Assembly: GCA_030430535.1 (NCBI GenBank)
Contig: JAUIKY010000034.1
Span: 1-38,576, forward strand
DNA from: Bacteroidia bacterium
GTDB lineage: Bacteria; Bacteroidota; Bacteroidia; Flavobacteriales; Flavobacteriaceae
Reading direction: 5' to 3'
Length of the DNA: 38,576 nucleotides
Part shown: positions 1 through 8,386 of the stretch, piece after piece
How positions within the stretch are numbered: position 1 is the stretch's first letter
Layout of the letters: each line of letters begins with the position of its first letter
Notes under the pieces: model-generated
The model's database searches: none
Seen by the model: the letters and a program-made list of their open reading frames with translations, nothing else
What the model was told of the DNA's origin: nothing
Made by a program: the position numbers and the translations under genes

Positions 1-2198
1 TATTCACAATTATTTGAAAATGGAAATTGAAGTGCAGAAAATTCAAATGTTAAAACATCTTGGTTATGGTTAAGCTGAATGTCATCAGTAAAAGCAATAT
101 TTTTTTCTAACAATCCTCCCTTTTCAATGTTCACCTCTTTGTTGAACAACTTAAAGTTGGTGAGCTTAACGGGAGGTCGTTTGTTTTCAACAACAATCGT
201 TTTGGGGTTTACCTTAACCACTCCGTTTACTCCCCCAAAATACAGTAAACCACTTTCATCTTTAAATATCGAATTGATGTGGAATTCTCCAGATAAATCT
301 GAAAATGTATTGAATGTATTTGATTGGTAATTGTAGTTTATAATACCTTGTTTTGTGCTAAACCAAATGTTTTTCTCGTCGTCTTCAATAATACCCGTTA
401 TAGTGAGATACCTAATGTTTTCATTAGCCTCAAAACGTTCTATTTCTTTGGTTTTTAAATTTAATCTGTTGATTCCTTCTCCAGAGGTGCCTATCCACAA
501 ATATCCTTTTGAATCTTTTAACAATGAAAAAATATTGTTGCCGCTAATGGTTGATGGGTCTGTATCATTATGGGTGAAATATGTGAATTTTTTTGTTTTG
601 GTGTCAAGTAAATTTACACCACCTCCAAAGGTTGCAATCCAGATGTGGTCTCCGTCTTGTTCTAAGGATATCAAATTATCGTTATTGACCGTGTTGTTGT
701 TATTGGCTTCATTTCTAAATTTGATAAATTCCTCTGTTTTTGGATTGAAATAATTTAAACCACCTCCCCAAGTTGCAATCCATAAATTATTGTTTTCATC
801 TTCAATAATATCCCTGACATCGTCACGACTAATGGATTTTTTATTGTTGAATTCATGCTTGTATTGCTTGAAAGTATTCAGTTTTTCGTCAAACTTTATG
901 AGTCCGTTAGCAAAAGTCCCTAACCAAATTTCTTGATTATCTGTTTCAGTAATTTTCTGGATGAATTTTCCTTTAATAGACCCGTTTTTGTCTTTTTCGT
1001 TATAATATTTTATCTGGTTAAGGTTTTGGTTATAAACAGTCAGCCCTTCGCCATCAAGTCCTAAATAAAGCTTGTGTTCGTTTTTGTAAATAGATAATAT
1101 TGGTGTTGGGTTTAGCCCTATTATATCGCTAAACAAAATTTCATTGGTACTGTTTTTGTTCAAAATGCTTATACCATTCCACGCGGTGCCTATCCAGATA
1201 TTCGAATCGTTATCATCCATAATTTCATAAATGGCGTTTCCTGAAAGTGACGATTCTAATTGTGGATTATACAAATAATTATGAATTATTGGGCTTTTGG
1301 CATTTGGATATTCAATTTCAAAAACACCATTGCCATCTGTGCCTATCCACAGATTGTCTTGATTATCTTTTCTTATAGACCGAACAATATTAACCTCTTG
1401 TTTTAAGGACAGATTTTCTTTAAGGAAATTCGAAAACTTAAAAGTACTTATGTCTACCAGCAATAAACCACTTCCGCTCGTTCCTATTAATACTTTATCC
1501 CGGTTAAGCTCTTCAATGTCATTTATAAAATCTGAGACCATCATTTCTTTGGGGGCTATTTGGCTGAATTTTTCTTCTGCAACATCAAATAGGAACAAAC
1601 CGTTGCCGAAGGTGCCAACCCATATATTTTCATTTTTGTCACTATATAAACAAGTGATGCTATTGCTGTTTTTAGATTGGTTTGGATTTAGTTGGTTAGT
1701 GTAAGAAGTAAAATTGCCAGTAATTTTATTGAACTTGCATAGCCCTTTTTCTGTTCCGAACCACATGTTACCTTTAGAATCTTCTATAACAGTGTTCACC
1801 TGATTGGATAGAAGGGACTTGGTGGTATTAGGTGAATTTTTATATACTTTAAAGGAATCTGTTAAGGGGTTGTAAATATTCACTCCACCGCCCAAAGTTG
1901 TAATCCAAAGTTTATTTTTACTATCAATAAACAAATCTGAAATATCGTTAGAGCCAAGGTTGCTATTTTTTTTGTTGTAAACTTTTACCTGAAGTCCGTC
2001 GTAACGGTTTAGCCCATTTTTGGTTCCAATCCATATAAACCCATCTTTTTCTTTTACAATACTTGTTATTCTTCCGTTTGAAAGACCTGTTGATTGATTT
2101 AATTTTTTGAATGTGGTTTGGGACTGAGAATTAACCCCCATTGCCACCAGTAGAAAAAAGAATAGAAAAAGAAAGTAAAAGTTTTTTTTAATTACCAT
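1..2198 (-). CDS. Two-propeller sensor protein, probably a hybrid two-component system (5' part only)
   Basis: Reading leftwards from ATG at 2198, the frame is open to the window edge (about 732 codons), so the gene is cut by the window. A signal-peptide-like hydrophobic N-terminus (residues about 5-22) is followed by 14 propeller units with the IWIGT..GGG pattern of the reg_prop family, enough for two seven-bladed beta-propellers. The start of a Y_Y_Y-type domain follows (after the RPPVKLTNFKLF segment). This is the periplasmic part of Bacteroidetes hybrid two-component systems. The expected transmembrane helix, histidine kinase, receiver and AraC-type HTH lie outside the window and cannot be confirmed. 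The gene is co-directional with, and downstream of, the susC-amylase arm, separated by a terminator, so it probably has its own promoter. A weak candidate is TATATTTC at 2237-2244. Its ligand is inferred from context to be a starch breakdown product. Confidence 0.85.
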   Translation of the reverse strand, partial: MVIKKNFYFLFLFFFLLVAMGVNSQSQTTFKKLNQSTGLSNGRITSIVKEKDGFIWIGTKNGLNRYDGLQVKVYNKKNSNLGSNDISDLFIDSKNKLWITTLGGGVNIYNPLTDSFKVYKNSPNTTKSLLSNQVNTVIEDSKGNMWFGTEKGLCKFNKITGNFTSYTNQLNPNQSKNSNSITCLYSDKNENIWVGTFGNGLFLFDVAEEKFSQIAPKEMMVSDFINDIEELNRDKVLIGTSGSGLLLVDISTFKFSNFLKENLSLKQEVNIVRSIRKDNQDNLWIGTDGNGVFEIEYPNAKSPIIHNYLYNPQLESSLSGNAIYEIMDDNDSNIWIGTAWNGISILNKNSTNEILFSDIIGLNPTPILSIYKNEHKLYLGLDGEGLTVYNQNLNQIKYYNEKDKNGSIKGKFIQKITETDNQEIWLGTFANGLIKFDEKLNTFKQYKHEFNNKKSISRDDVRDIIEDENNNLWIATWGGGLNYFNPKTEEFIKFRNEANNNNTVNNDNLISLEQDGDHIWIATFGGGVNLLDTKTKKFTYFTHNDTDPSTISGNNIFSLLKDSKGYLWIGTSGEGINRLNLKTKEIERFEANENIRYLTITGIIEDDEKNIWFSTKQGIINYNYQSNTFNTFSDLSGEFHINSIFKDESGLLYFGGVNGVVKVNPKTIVVENKRPPVKLTNFKLFNKEVNIEKGGLLEKNIAFTDDIQLNHNQDVLTFEFSALQFPFSNNCE

Positions 2199-2362
2199 AG
2201 CATCAAATGGGTTTACCTTAAGTAGATATTAAATTTGAAATATACAGTAATAATTTAAAAAAGACATCAATATAAATGGGAGTGCTGTCTTTATTTGGAT
2301 GTGAAATCTCTTGTTTTAATATAAAAGTAACTTTAAAGAAGCCTTTTTTGAAGGCAAAAAAA

Positions 2363-2392
2363 GAAGGTCTAAAAAATACTTTTTAGACCCTC
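2363..2392 (-). terminator. Rho-independent terminator after the amylase gene
   Basis: On the minus strand a 13-bp stem (GAGGGTCTAAAAA with TTTTTAGACCTTC, one G-U pair) closes a 4-nt loop and is followed by a run of seven T. It lies 25 bases past the amylase stop and ends the susC-susD-susE-amylase arm. Confidence 0.8.
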
Positions 2393-2417
2393 CAAAAAAA
2401 CAAACTAAACTACACTA

Positions 2418-5180
2418 TTAGGTTTTTACAAGTTTTACAACTGTCAATTCCTTTGTGCTTACTTTTATCTTGGTGAGGTACATGCCTTTTGGTAATTCTG
2501 AAATATTGAACAGATGGTTTTTTTCAAAATGCCCATTAAAACTTTTTACCAATTTGCCTGTGATGCTGTAAATGTTAATAGCATCTATAGGTTTGTTGAT
2601 GGAAAATGTGTTTTGAACCGGGTTGGGGAATATTTTCATGGTGCGGGAAACTTTAGTGCTCGTGCTTAAGTTTTCCGTTTTTGCATAGAGCCTGTATTCT
2701 CCCGGCTGTAAACTTAAAGAAGCTGTTGGGTTGGTAACGTTGATTGAGGTCTCTGAAAACTGCTCGTACCACGTTCCGGTTGAAGGGAAATTGGGGTTCA
2801 CAGATTGTGTGGTCACACTAAAATTCGCTACTATTACCACATCTAAACTTCCTGCGTTGTCGTACAAATTGATGCGTTTCACCAAGCCATTAACATTTAA
2901 ATTATAATTATCGGTGTTGAAAGTTGAAGGGAACTGCTTTTTTAAGGCAATCATTTTGGCGGTAACTTCCCTTAAATCGATTCGGTCGGCATCGTTGTTA
3001 TAGCCCAGCGTCCATGCTACGGGTTTTTCGTCCAGCCTGCAACTACCATCATTAATATCGTTTTCGCAGTTAATGCTTTTATCGTAGCCCAATTCTCCAA
3101 ATTGCCAAATCATTTTTGGTCCCGGGATACCGTAAAAAACAACAGAAGCCGCTTCTTGCCTATCGAGGGCCGTGGCTAAATCTTTCACGTTATATCCGCC
3201 GTTTGAGTTGCCGTAAGCTAAATTTTTTACCATTAAACGTTCTTCATCGTGGCTTTCCATATAGCCAACAATGTGCGGGTTGTTCCATCCTCTGTTTTGG
3301 TAAGAGAGCCACGACACATCGGCACCATCACTATAACCCATGGTGTTCTGGTTAAAACTGTGGTTGAGGTTTCCCCAAAGCATAATACCGTAATTGGCCA
3401 ACTCGGTTTCTTCGTTGTTGTCTGACAAATGTTCGAAAATCACATAAGCTTCATTGCCAGGGTTATTGGCCCAAACATGGTCGGCATAGGCTTTAAGGTT
3501 TTCAATTCTATCGGCATCATAGGCACTGGCCCAGTTGTTGGCTCCGGTGTAAATGGTGTTTGAAAGTCCTTTGGTGAAATCGAAACGGAATCCATCTATT
3601 TTGTATTCGTTCATCCAAAAACTCAACACATCGTTAAAGAAATTTACGGTATATGAAGATTCATGGTTAAAATCGTAACCCCAATGCGCACTGGTGTTGT
3701 CTACCAAATTATGGTTTTGGTTGTAATACGGGCTATTGGCTGCCGGACGATTATTGGTGCTGTCCCAATACATTTGCAATAAAGGAGATTGACTGAAAGA
3801 ATGATTAAAAACCACATCGGTTATTACGGCCATACCGCGTTGGTGGCAAGCATCAACAAAGGCTTTTAAATCGTTGGCCGTGCCGTAAGCTTTGTCTAAA
3901 GCCATATAAAACGAAGGGTTGTAGCCCCAACTGATGTTGCCCTCAAATTCATTGATAGGCATCAATTCAATGGCATTGACTCCTAAATTTTCCAAATAAT
4001 CCAAATGCGTCATGGCATCTTGGTAGGTGCCGCCTTCGGTAAAATCGCGAAGCAACATTTCGTAGATTATTAAGTTTTCTTTGTTTGGTTTGGTGAACGA
4101 TGTGTTTTGCCAAGTATAGTCTGCTTCATTGATTTTAAAGGTTGAAACAATTCCTGTGGTTTCTCCCGTTGGGTAAGGCATTAAATCGGGGTAAGTTGAA
4201 GCAGGGATGTACTGGTCGTTATTGGGATCCAATACTTTTTTTGCATACGGGTCGGCCACCTTTATGGTGTAATCAATAACGTACTGGTAGGCGTATTCGG
4301 TATTAGCATCCAGTCCTGAAACGGTAAGCCAAAAATGGTCGCCATCCTTTTTCATTTGATAGGTTTGGTTGAGTTCCCAATCATTAAATCCGCCAACAAG
4401 AAATACATCGGTTTTATTGGGTGCCTCTAAAACAAATGTTACGGTACCATCCTCATTATCGTTAAAACCATTTGAGGGACCAGTTGGCATCGTTGCGTTT
4501 TGGGTAGGCGTTTTTACATAAACCGAAACGGTTTCTTGTTTGGTTTCGCCACCTTGGCTGGCCGAAGCCTCAATGGTGTGTATTCCCGTTGAAGTAAAGG
4601 TGTACGATGTTGAAACGGAAGTGGCATCTGTTGCCGTTTGCACGGAATTGGAATTGACTTTCAATTCCAAATCGGCATTGATGCTCGATGCTGCACTAAT
4701 GGTAATATTGTCGTTTAAATTAAAAACCGCTTCGTTGGAAGGATTTGTAATGGTAATATTCAGTCCTTCAGCGTAAATGGGAATGAAAATATTGGGCCTT
4801 GACTGGGCGTTTCCGGTACTGCTTCTAAAAACCAATGCAATGTCGGTAACTGTTTCTCCTGTATTGGTTTCGTAAAACGTTGGGATATTGGGGTTTATGT
4901 ATAGTTCGTAAGTATTGGTGCCCGTTCTGGTAAGCTTGGGTTGTGTGGTGTTGTTGCCCCAAGACCCAATAACGTGTTTCCAGTCGGTATCGTCATTAGA
5001 TTCAGAAGTGATTAAACCAGTATGGGCGTATACATCTCCGGTGTAGCCTTCCAATTCTGTTCCGGTGGCATTAAAAAATATGGTAATGGCATCGGCTTCT
5101 GTTGGGATGGCCGGCGAAGTGCTAACCTGACCAAAAGAAAGGGCAGAAGCCAGTAAAAAGAATATATAAATGTTTTTCAT
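2418..5180 (-). CDS. Secreted multidomain GH13 alpha-amylase with T9SS sorting domain
   Basis: A 920-residue enzyme expected to cut starch alpha-1,4 bonds at or outside the cell surface. A signal peptide ends near residue 17 (SFGQ). Residues about 20-225 hold beta-rich N-terminal modules of unassigned family. Residues about 240-320 form a CBM48-like early-set domain (VFLVGGFNDW). The GH13 barrel runs from about 370 to 750. The GH13 motifs are all visible: region I DVVFNH (455-460), nucleophile D534 in GFRFDFTKG, acid/base E583 in IFEHLS, and D645 in SHDE. A C-terminal domain of about 72 residues starting FPNPVQNTF (851) and ending in K-T is a typical type IX secretion type A sorting signal. 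It is the last gene of the susC arm and a hairpin precedes it. The fold and export route are secure; exact specificity (alpha-amylase versus pullulan-type) is not. Confidence 0.93.
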   Translation of the reverse strand: MKNIYIFFLLASALSFGQVSTSPAIPTEADAITIFFNATGTELEGYTGDVYAHTGLITSESNDDTDWKHVIGSWGNNTTQPKLTRTGTNTYELYINPNIPTFYETNTGETVTDIALVFRSSTGNAQSRPNIFIPIYAEGLNITITNPSNEAVFNLNDNITISAASSINADLELKVNSNSVQTATDATSVSTSYTFTSTGIHTIEASASQGGETKQETVSVYVKTPTQNATMPTGPSNGFNDNEDGTVTFVLEAPNKTDVFLVGGFNDWELNQTYQMKKDGDHFWLTVSGLDANTEYAYQYVIDYTIKVADPYAKKVLDPNNDQYIPASTYPDLMPYPTGETTGIVSTFKINEADYTWQNTSFTKPNKENLIIYEMLLRDFTEGGTYQDAMTHLDYLENLGVNAIELMPINEFEGNISWGYNPSFYMALDKAYGTANDLKAFVDACHQRGMAVITDVVFNHSFSQSPLLQMYWDSTNNRPAANSPYYNQNHNLVDNTSAHWGYDFNHESSYTVNFFNDVLSFWMNEYKIDGFRFDFTKGLSNTIYTGANNWASAYDADRIENLKAYADHVWANNPGNEAYVIFEHLSDNNEETELANYGIMLWGNLNHSFNQNTMGYSDGADVSWLSYQNRGWNNPHIVGYMESHDEERLMVKNLAYGNSNGGYNVKDLATALDRQEAASVVFYGIPGPKMIWQFGELGYDKSINCENDINDGSCRLDEKPVAWTLGYNNDADRIDLREVTAKMIALKKQFPSTFNTDNYNLNVNGLVKRINLYDNAGSLDVVIVANFSVTTQSVNPNFPSTGTWYEQFSETSINVTNPTASLSLQPGEYRLYAKTENLSTSTKVSRTMKIFPNPVQNTFSINKPIDAINIYSITGKLVKSFNGHFEKNHLFNISELPKGMYLTKIKVSTKELTVVKLVKT

Positions 5181-5205
5181 AGTCTAGTTTTTTCAATTTT
5201 AAAAA

Positions 5206-5251
5206 AAATACCTGTGCGACTCTCTCAATAAAAAAGGGCACACAGGTATTT
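5206..5251 (-). terminator. Intercistronic hairpin between susE and amylase
   Basis: Inverted repeat AAATACCTGTG / CACAGGTATTT (11 bp, perfect) around a 24-nt loop. On the minus strand it is followed directly by a T run. It fills most of the 96-bp gap between susE and the amylase gene. It could partly terminate or stabilise the susCDE message, giving less amylase than SusCDE; that effect is inferred. Confidence 0.6.
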
Positions 5252-5276
5252 ATTCAGTTACATAAGAAAGTTGGTT

Positions 5277-6452
5277 TTATTCTAATGTAATGGTTTTGGC
5301 TACAGTATCAATAGTTAAAAAGTATGTACCTGGTGTACCGATAAATCTGAAGTTGTTATCGCCATCAGCAGCATCCTCAAAGTTAGCATCGATGGTATAA
5401 CCTTCTCCTGAATAGTAGGGGTGATTTAAACCAGAGTTCCAGTCGCCATTACTTGTGAAGAATCTAAAGGCATCGTTGGCTAAATTTACACTTCCTGAAT
5501 ATACACCTTCGCCCGTGCATAAAAATTGAACAGGTGTAGCCCAATCCCATCCGGCATCTGGCAATCCGGCTCCAACTGCCCATAATTGGTCGTATTCGCA
5601 TACTCCAGTTGGTTTCGGGTCGCTTAACGTAATAGTTTTATTAGTGGTGTCTACTTCAAGATAGTAATAGCCTGTTGTACCTGTAAAGGCAAAGTTATTA
5701 TCGCCATCGCCAGCATCTTCGAAGTTGGCATCGATGGTATAGCCTTCACCAGAATAGTACGGGTAGTTTAAGCCCGAAGCCCAATCGCCATCGCTAGTAA
5801 AGAACCTAAAGTTATTGTCGGCTCCACCATTATTTTGAAGGTTTACGTTCCATCCGTAAACACCATCACCAAGGCAAGCCAATTTTACAGGCGTAGTCCA
5901 GCCCCAACCAGCATCAGGTAATCCTGCGCCAACAGCGTATAAGTATTCAAGGTCGCAAACAGGACCACTACCGGTATCTTCGGGAAGAGTAACGGTAAGT
6001 GCTTGTGCAGTGGTTATGGTTTCAATATCCGAATTGGTTCCTGCAAAGGCTCTCAATCTAAAAAAGATGCTTCCGGTATTTGGGTTTTCGGTTGCAGGGT
6101 CGTTATCCAATCCTGCATCGGCAGCATAGTTTAATAAATCCCCTATGGTAACGGCATACTCGTTTTTCTCGGTTGTGCCAACTACTGTCATCGTGCTGAA
6201 ATCTGCACTTGATGAGGTTTGAAGCTCATAGGTGATATTGGTTGGCGTATCAAAATCGGCAGCTCTCCAAGTAAAGCGTTCTCCAATGTTTTTTGAAGCC
6301 GCTGGAATTAATACGTATTCCGGTAAAAATGTATTTGAAAATGTAAATTCACCTTGTGGCTGGGCAATATATGTTAAGCTAACGTCGTCTTCGCAAGAAG
6401 TAAAGCTTAGGATGCTTATAAGCAATACAGCTAAAAATTTTAATTTTTTCAT
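5277..6452 (-). CDS. susE: SusE-like starch-binding outer-membrane lipoprotein
   Basis: A 391-residue lipoprotein: hydrophobic N-terminus and lipobox SFTSC with lipidated C20. Residues about 22-155 match the N-terminal SusE domain (immunoglobulin-like, ERFTWRAADF). Two tandem carbohydrate-binding repeats follow, at about 166-277 and 284-391. They share nearly identical blocks (AVGAGLPDAGW at 173 and 292, and PYYSGEGYTIDANFEDA at 231 and 344). In the Sus family these modules hold starch at the surface with SusD. The gene starts 15 bp after susD ends, so the two are probably cotranscribed. The near-identity of the two repeats points to a recent internal duplication. Bacteroides SusE also has two such modules and its partner SusF three; no susF is present here. 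Confidence 0.9.
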   Translation of the reverse strand: MKKLKFLAVLLISILSFTSCEDDVSLTYIAQPQGEFTFSNTFLPEYVLIPAASKNIGERFTWRAADFDTPTNITYELQTSSSADFSTMTVVGTTEKNEYAVTIGDLLNYAADAGLDNDPATENPNTGSIFFRLRAFAGTNSDIETITTAQALTVTLPEDTGSGPVCDLEYLYAVGAGLPDAGWGWTTPVKLACLGDGVYGWNVNLQNNGGADNNFRFFTSDGDWASGLNYPYYSGEGYTIDANFEDAGDGDNNFAFTGTTGYYYLEVDTTNKTITLSDPKPTGVCEYDQLWAVGAGLPDAGWDWATPVQFLCTGEGVYSGSVNLANDAFRFFTSNGDWNSGLNHPYYSGEGYTIDANFEDAADGDNNFRFIGTPGTYFLTIDTVAKTITLE

Positions 6453-6467
6453 GGTCTTAATATTTTA

Positions 6468-8375
6468 TTAGTAACCGTTGTTTTGTACTAGGTTAGGATT
6501 AGTTAAGATAGTGTTGTTTGGTATAGGGAAAATATTTCTAAAAGCACTGGTAGAAACGCCATTGGGCTGGTTGCCTTTAAATGGCCATAAATAATCGGCA
6601 GTTGTAAATCTGTTAAAACGGATTAAATCGGTGCGTCTTTGCCCTTCCCAGTAAAGTTCCCTGGAGCGCTCGTCCAAAATAAAATCGAGGGTTAAATCTC
6701 CAGACGAAATATTTCCTGATGTATCGCCATAAGCACGCTCTCTCAATTGGTTGATTAACGATAATGCTAAATTGGCATCGCCGCCGCCGCCTCTTAAGTG
6801 GGCTTCGGCATAATTCAAATAGATTTCTGCCAAGCGGATCATCGGTAAATCGGTGTCTGTAAATTCGCCACTGGTGTCGTTGCCAATATTGCCATTAATA
6901 TCGATATTTTTGAATTTAGTAACGGCATAACCCTCTTTAAAAGGAGGTATGCTTGCAATTTCCAAATTTTGTCCGTCGGTGTAAAACATACCGCGTTTAT
7001 CGCTTGGAGGTGTTATTGCTGTAAGCGAATAGGTTAAATTATCCAAATCGAAAGTCACTAAATAAGTGCCTGCGTCAACATCAATGTCGGCACCACCAGG
7101 TTCTAAGCTACCATCGGCTCCATCGTCGCCATAGTTGTTGTTCCAATCTTCATTGAATCGAAATTTCATTTTTCCTGCTGAAAGCGTAGCATAAAGTTCA
7201 AAAACGTTAGTTGAGGTCTCGTACATTTCCATGTCTGGGCCATCCCAACTGTTTTCGGTAGCATCGCCTACCAATCCCCAATCTGATGGGGTTCCGGTTA
7301 GGCCACTGTTCAGTCCATTAACATCTATTTCAGGTGAGTCGAATTTTTCAACCAAAGCTTTTGTGGTTCTGTAACCGCCCCAGCCGCCATTAATTCCTAA
7401 TGCCGAGGGATCCATGGTTCCGCCGGTAGCTCCGTGTATTATAAAAGTAGAGCCTCCATAAGTTGTTGATTGAACACCGTCGAAAGAAATTGTAAAAATA
7501 AATTCATTCTGAGCCCCGTTTGAATCATTATCGGCTAAAAATAGTTCGTCATAGGCTGTACCGTTTCCGTTAAGGTCGGTTGTGTGCAAGGAATAAGTTG
7601 ATCCTATCACGTTGTTTGAAACTGTAACACAATCGTCATATCTTGGCGTTCCAGTCCAAACCTCAGCATTTAAATATAGTTTGGATAGTAGTGCCATGGC
7701 CGCGATACGATCTACACGTCCGTATTCATTGGCACCACTGTTGGGCAAAATATCTTGGAGTTCCAATAGTTCAGATTCAACAAAATTGAAGACTTCTATT
7801 CTAGAACTTTGAACAGGCAAATCTGTAGTGATTTCAGTTAAAATTGGCACATTGGCGAACATATCTATTAAATTGTAATAAGCAAATGCTCTTAAAAAGC
7901 GTGCTTCGGCAATATAGCTTTCAACTTCTGGCTCTGTTAAGGTAGAAGCGTTTAAGATAAACGAGTTACAAAACGACACTTCTTGGGCCAAACGCAAATA
8001 CATGGCTCCGGTAAAATCGTTACTGGCAGACCAGTACATACCGTGTAAATCGGGCAACCCAGGATCTCCCCAGCCCACAACGGCGTGGTCGGTTGTAAGT
8101 TCATTTAAGTTAAAAAGCATTCTGGTGTATTGTGAAAACCCTTGGTCGATATCACTAATATCGGGTTGCCCGCTATCGCCACCTTGTTGGCCTGTTAAAG
8201 CTAAACTGGCATACAGTTTGGCGAGTGCGTTTTTTGCAGATGCAGCATCGGCAAATACGTCTTGTTCTGTAAAGCTATCGGGATCAATAGGAAATTGATC
8301 TAAATCTTTGTGGCATGAAGTTATGCCAAAAGCGATAGCTACCATTAAAATGATTTTGTTCATTATATTTTTCAT
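6468..8375 (-). CDS. susD: SusD-family starch-binding lipoprotein with an inserted SusE-type module
   Basis: A 635-residue lipoprotein (lipobox GITSC, C21) that caps the SusC channel and binds starch. SusD features: an N-terminal TPR-like part (EARFLRAFAYYNLIDMFANVP, about 157-177; quoted block is only the core), and the C-terminal RagB/SusD segment (RLAEIYLNYAEA at 514-525, ELYWEGQRRTDLIRF at 573-587). Residues about 360-455 do not look like SusD. WGLVGDATENSWDGPDMEM, then GKMKFRFNEDW and a TYLVTFDLDNLTYSLT strand, have the form of a SusE/SusF C-terminal starch-binding module. The protein is about 80-100 residues longer than common SusD proteins, as expected for this insert. The start could be Met1 or Met5; both give a usable lipoprotein signal. 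It lies 11 bp after susC. Confidence 0.93.
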   Translation of the reverse strand: MKNIMNKIILMVAIAFGITSCHKDLDQFPIDPDSFTEQDVFADAASAKNALAKLYASLALTGQQGGDSGQPDISDIDQGFSQYTRMLFNLNELTTDHAVVGWGDPGLPDLHGMYWSASNDFTGAMYLRLAQEVSFCNSFILNASTLTEPEVESYIAEARFLRAFAYYNLIDMFANVPILTEITTDLPVQSSRIEVFNFVESELLELQDILPNSGANEYGRVDRIAAMALLSKLYLNAEVWTGTPRYDDCVTVSNNVIGSTYSLHTTDLNGNGTAYDELFLADNDSNGAQNEFIFTISFDGVQSTTYGGSTFIIHGATGGTMDPSALGINGGWGGYRTTKALVEKFDSPEIDVNGLNSGLTGTPSDWGLVGDATENSWDGPDMEMYETSTNVFELYATLSAGKMKFRFNEDWNNNYGDDGADGSLEPGGADIDVDAGTYLVTFDLDNLTYSLTAITPPSDKRGMFYTDGQNLEIASIPPFKEGYAVTKFKNIDINGNIGNDTSGEFTDTDLPMIRLAEIYLNYAEAHLRGGGGDANLALSLINQLRERAYGDTSGNISSGDLTLDFILDERSRELYWEGQRRTDLIRFNRFTTADYLWPFKGNQPNGVSTSAFRNIFPIPNNTILTNPNLVQNNGY

Positions 8376-8386
8376 CAGTCAATTTT

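Noticed and set aside
79-1704. Several short plus-strand frames at the left end
   Set aside because: They are antisense to the continuous propeller-repeat frame running from 2198 to the edge.
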